Source of the DNA: Ochromonas danica
Lineage: Eukaryota; Sar; Chrysophyceae; Chromulinales; Chromulinaceae
Assembly: GCA_015146655.1 (NCBI GenBank)
Contig: VKHL01000070.1
Location: 62,001 to 126,000 of the forward strand
Length of the DNA: 64,000 nucleotides
Direction of reading: 5' to 3'
Shown here piece after piece: positions 63,272 to 64,000 of the stretch. The notes under the pieces were generated by a model. It saw only the letters and a list, made by a program, of their open reading frames with translations. It had not been told where the DNA came from and made no database searches. Both the position numbers and the translations under genes were made by a program. Every line of letters begins with the position of its first letter. Within the stretch, counting starts at the first letter, position 1.

Positions 63272-63327
63272 AACTCCCGCGCAAAATCGGCGCTGTCGTC
63301 GACAATTTCCGATTTTGCGCGGGAGTT
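63272..63327. promoter_or_regulatory. Perfect 19-bp inverted repeat with E2F-like core
   Basis: Arms AACTCCCGCGCAAAATCGG (63272-63290) and CCGATTTTGCGCGGGAGTT (63309-63327) pair perfectly around an 18-bp centre that contains GTCGTCGAC. Each arm holds TTTTGCGCGGGA, close to the E2F site TTTSSCGC. It could be a paired protein-binding site or a hairpin; which gene it would serve is unclear. Confidence 0.75.
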
Positions 63328-63547
63328 CTGTGGCATTTTTCACTTCCAACGTCCAACGTCACTTTCACTTTCTGTTTTACTTACATACTTAACAAGTAGA
63401 AGACCGACGAAGTCTTATTTTTGAAGCAGAAGATGTAGAACTGCCTAAGAGCAGAGCCAGAGGTGACGGTCAGGAAGATTATAGGGACGGCAGTACCAGT
63501 ATGATCAAAGGAGAAAAACAGTGTTAGAATAAGCCTCCCAGGTTAGA

Positions 63548-63692
63548 AATGAAAAATGAAGGACAACAGCATTGATTACGTGGTGTAGAAGATTGGATAC
63601 AAGGGAAAGATGAAGAAGGTTGGTGGAAAGCACAAGAAGATGGTCGACGTTTTTGGCAAAAGTATCAAGATATCGCTCAGTATCTCTTTGAG
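63548..63692 (+). pseudogene. Internally deleted fragment of the kinase gene
   Basis: GAAAAATGAAGGACAACAGCATTG...GGTCGACG.TTTGGCAAAAG matches 53388-53493, then jumps to CAAGATATCGCTCAGTATCTC (53739-53759). Intervening codons are missing and the frame is not maintained. It ends where a different, minus-strand coding fragment begins. Confidence 0.95.
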
Positions 63693-64000
63693 TGGATAAA
63701 CCTTTTGATGTCAATACGGAAATTTGTTCTATGTAGTTTTCCATTTCCTCTTGATATTCCACTTGAGCTTGTTCAATGTATGCTCTACGGTTTTCTTTTA
63801 CGACTTCAATCGCCTTATCAGTCTGTTTCAGGCTGGTAACAAGACCTCGTAGATCACGTTCTGCATTTGATTTCACACGTTTGTTTTCTTTAGTGGGTGT
63901 ATGATTTGGTTGTGTTCTACGCTCGATATCTGCTATAAGTTTTCTCTGTGCTTCAATCATTCCGTCAAATTCGGCACGTTGGCTTTCTAGTATTGCCAGA
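63693..64000 (-). CDS. Partial coiled-coil coding sequence at window edge
   Basis: The minus-strand frame is open to the window end (LESQRAEFDGMIEAQRKLIA). It continues with helical, charged sequence (SLKQTDKAIEVVKENRRAYI, YQEEMENYIEQISVLTSKG). It is typical coiled coil with no family-specific motif. Its 3' side runs directly into the kinase fragment at about 63692, so the gene may be truncated there. The true start lies beyond the window. Confidence 0.55.

Overview
This is a gene-dense nuclear window (about one gene per 2.5 kb) from a unicellular eukaryote. The evidence is short GT-AG introns, a eukaryotic EF-1alpha, NUP50, eIF3g, signal peptidase subunit and COX11, and abundant microsatellites. 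Several proteins start with a signal peptide followed by an aromatic residue (...LTSSTLA|FHMP, ...TTSQA|YLHRPSS), the pattern used to enter complex plastids. I therefore infer a heterokont alga (ochrophyte) or a relative, with low-to-moderate confidence.

Layout. 0-31.7 kb is mainly housekeeping: a coiled-coil/Cys-His protein, EF-1alpha, NUP50, peroxiredoxin, tRNA-dihydrouridine synthase and a membrane-anchored GH3 glucosidase. A 2.6-kb gene-poor stretch follows that holds a palindromic leucine-rich-repeat relic. Next is a 5.7-kb ankyrin gene with an assembly gap and an embedded retropepsin-like domain, then an ABC ATPase, eIF3g, a C2H2 protein, a six-exon small plastid-type membrane protein, SPC22/23, an SMP-domain protein and an unrecognised conserved protein. 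32-45.5 kb carries a 953-residue coiled-coil/acidic protein, two more SMP-domain proteins, an Hsp20, COX11, BolA and a TBC1D5-like Rab GAP. 46.4-52.4 kb is a divergent pair of ankyrin genes built as one repeat per 102/105-nt phase-0 exon. 52.8-64 kb holds a small-molecule kinase, pseudogene fragments, and an intact 2189-residue GREB1-like protein (circularly permuted SF2 helicase plus TET-associated-glycosyltransferase-like domain).

The most interesting material is (1) the ankyrin genes, two of which begin with a predicted HeLo/MLKL-type four-helix bundle, resembling an expandable family of putative receptors or executioners that recombine exons. (2) The second is the GREB1-like locus. It appears to sit inside a duplicated copy of the neighbouring ankyrin/kinase block and could belong to a DNA-base modification system. 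(3) The third is widespread local copying of gene pieces (eIF3g tail, kinase, ankyrin exons, GREB1-like piece, katanin). Multi-exon models were assembled by eye from splice sites and frame and are not transcript-verified.
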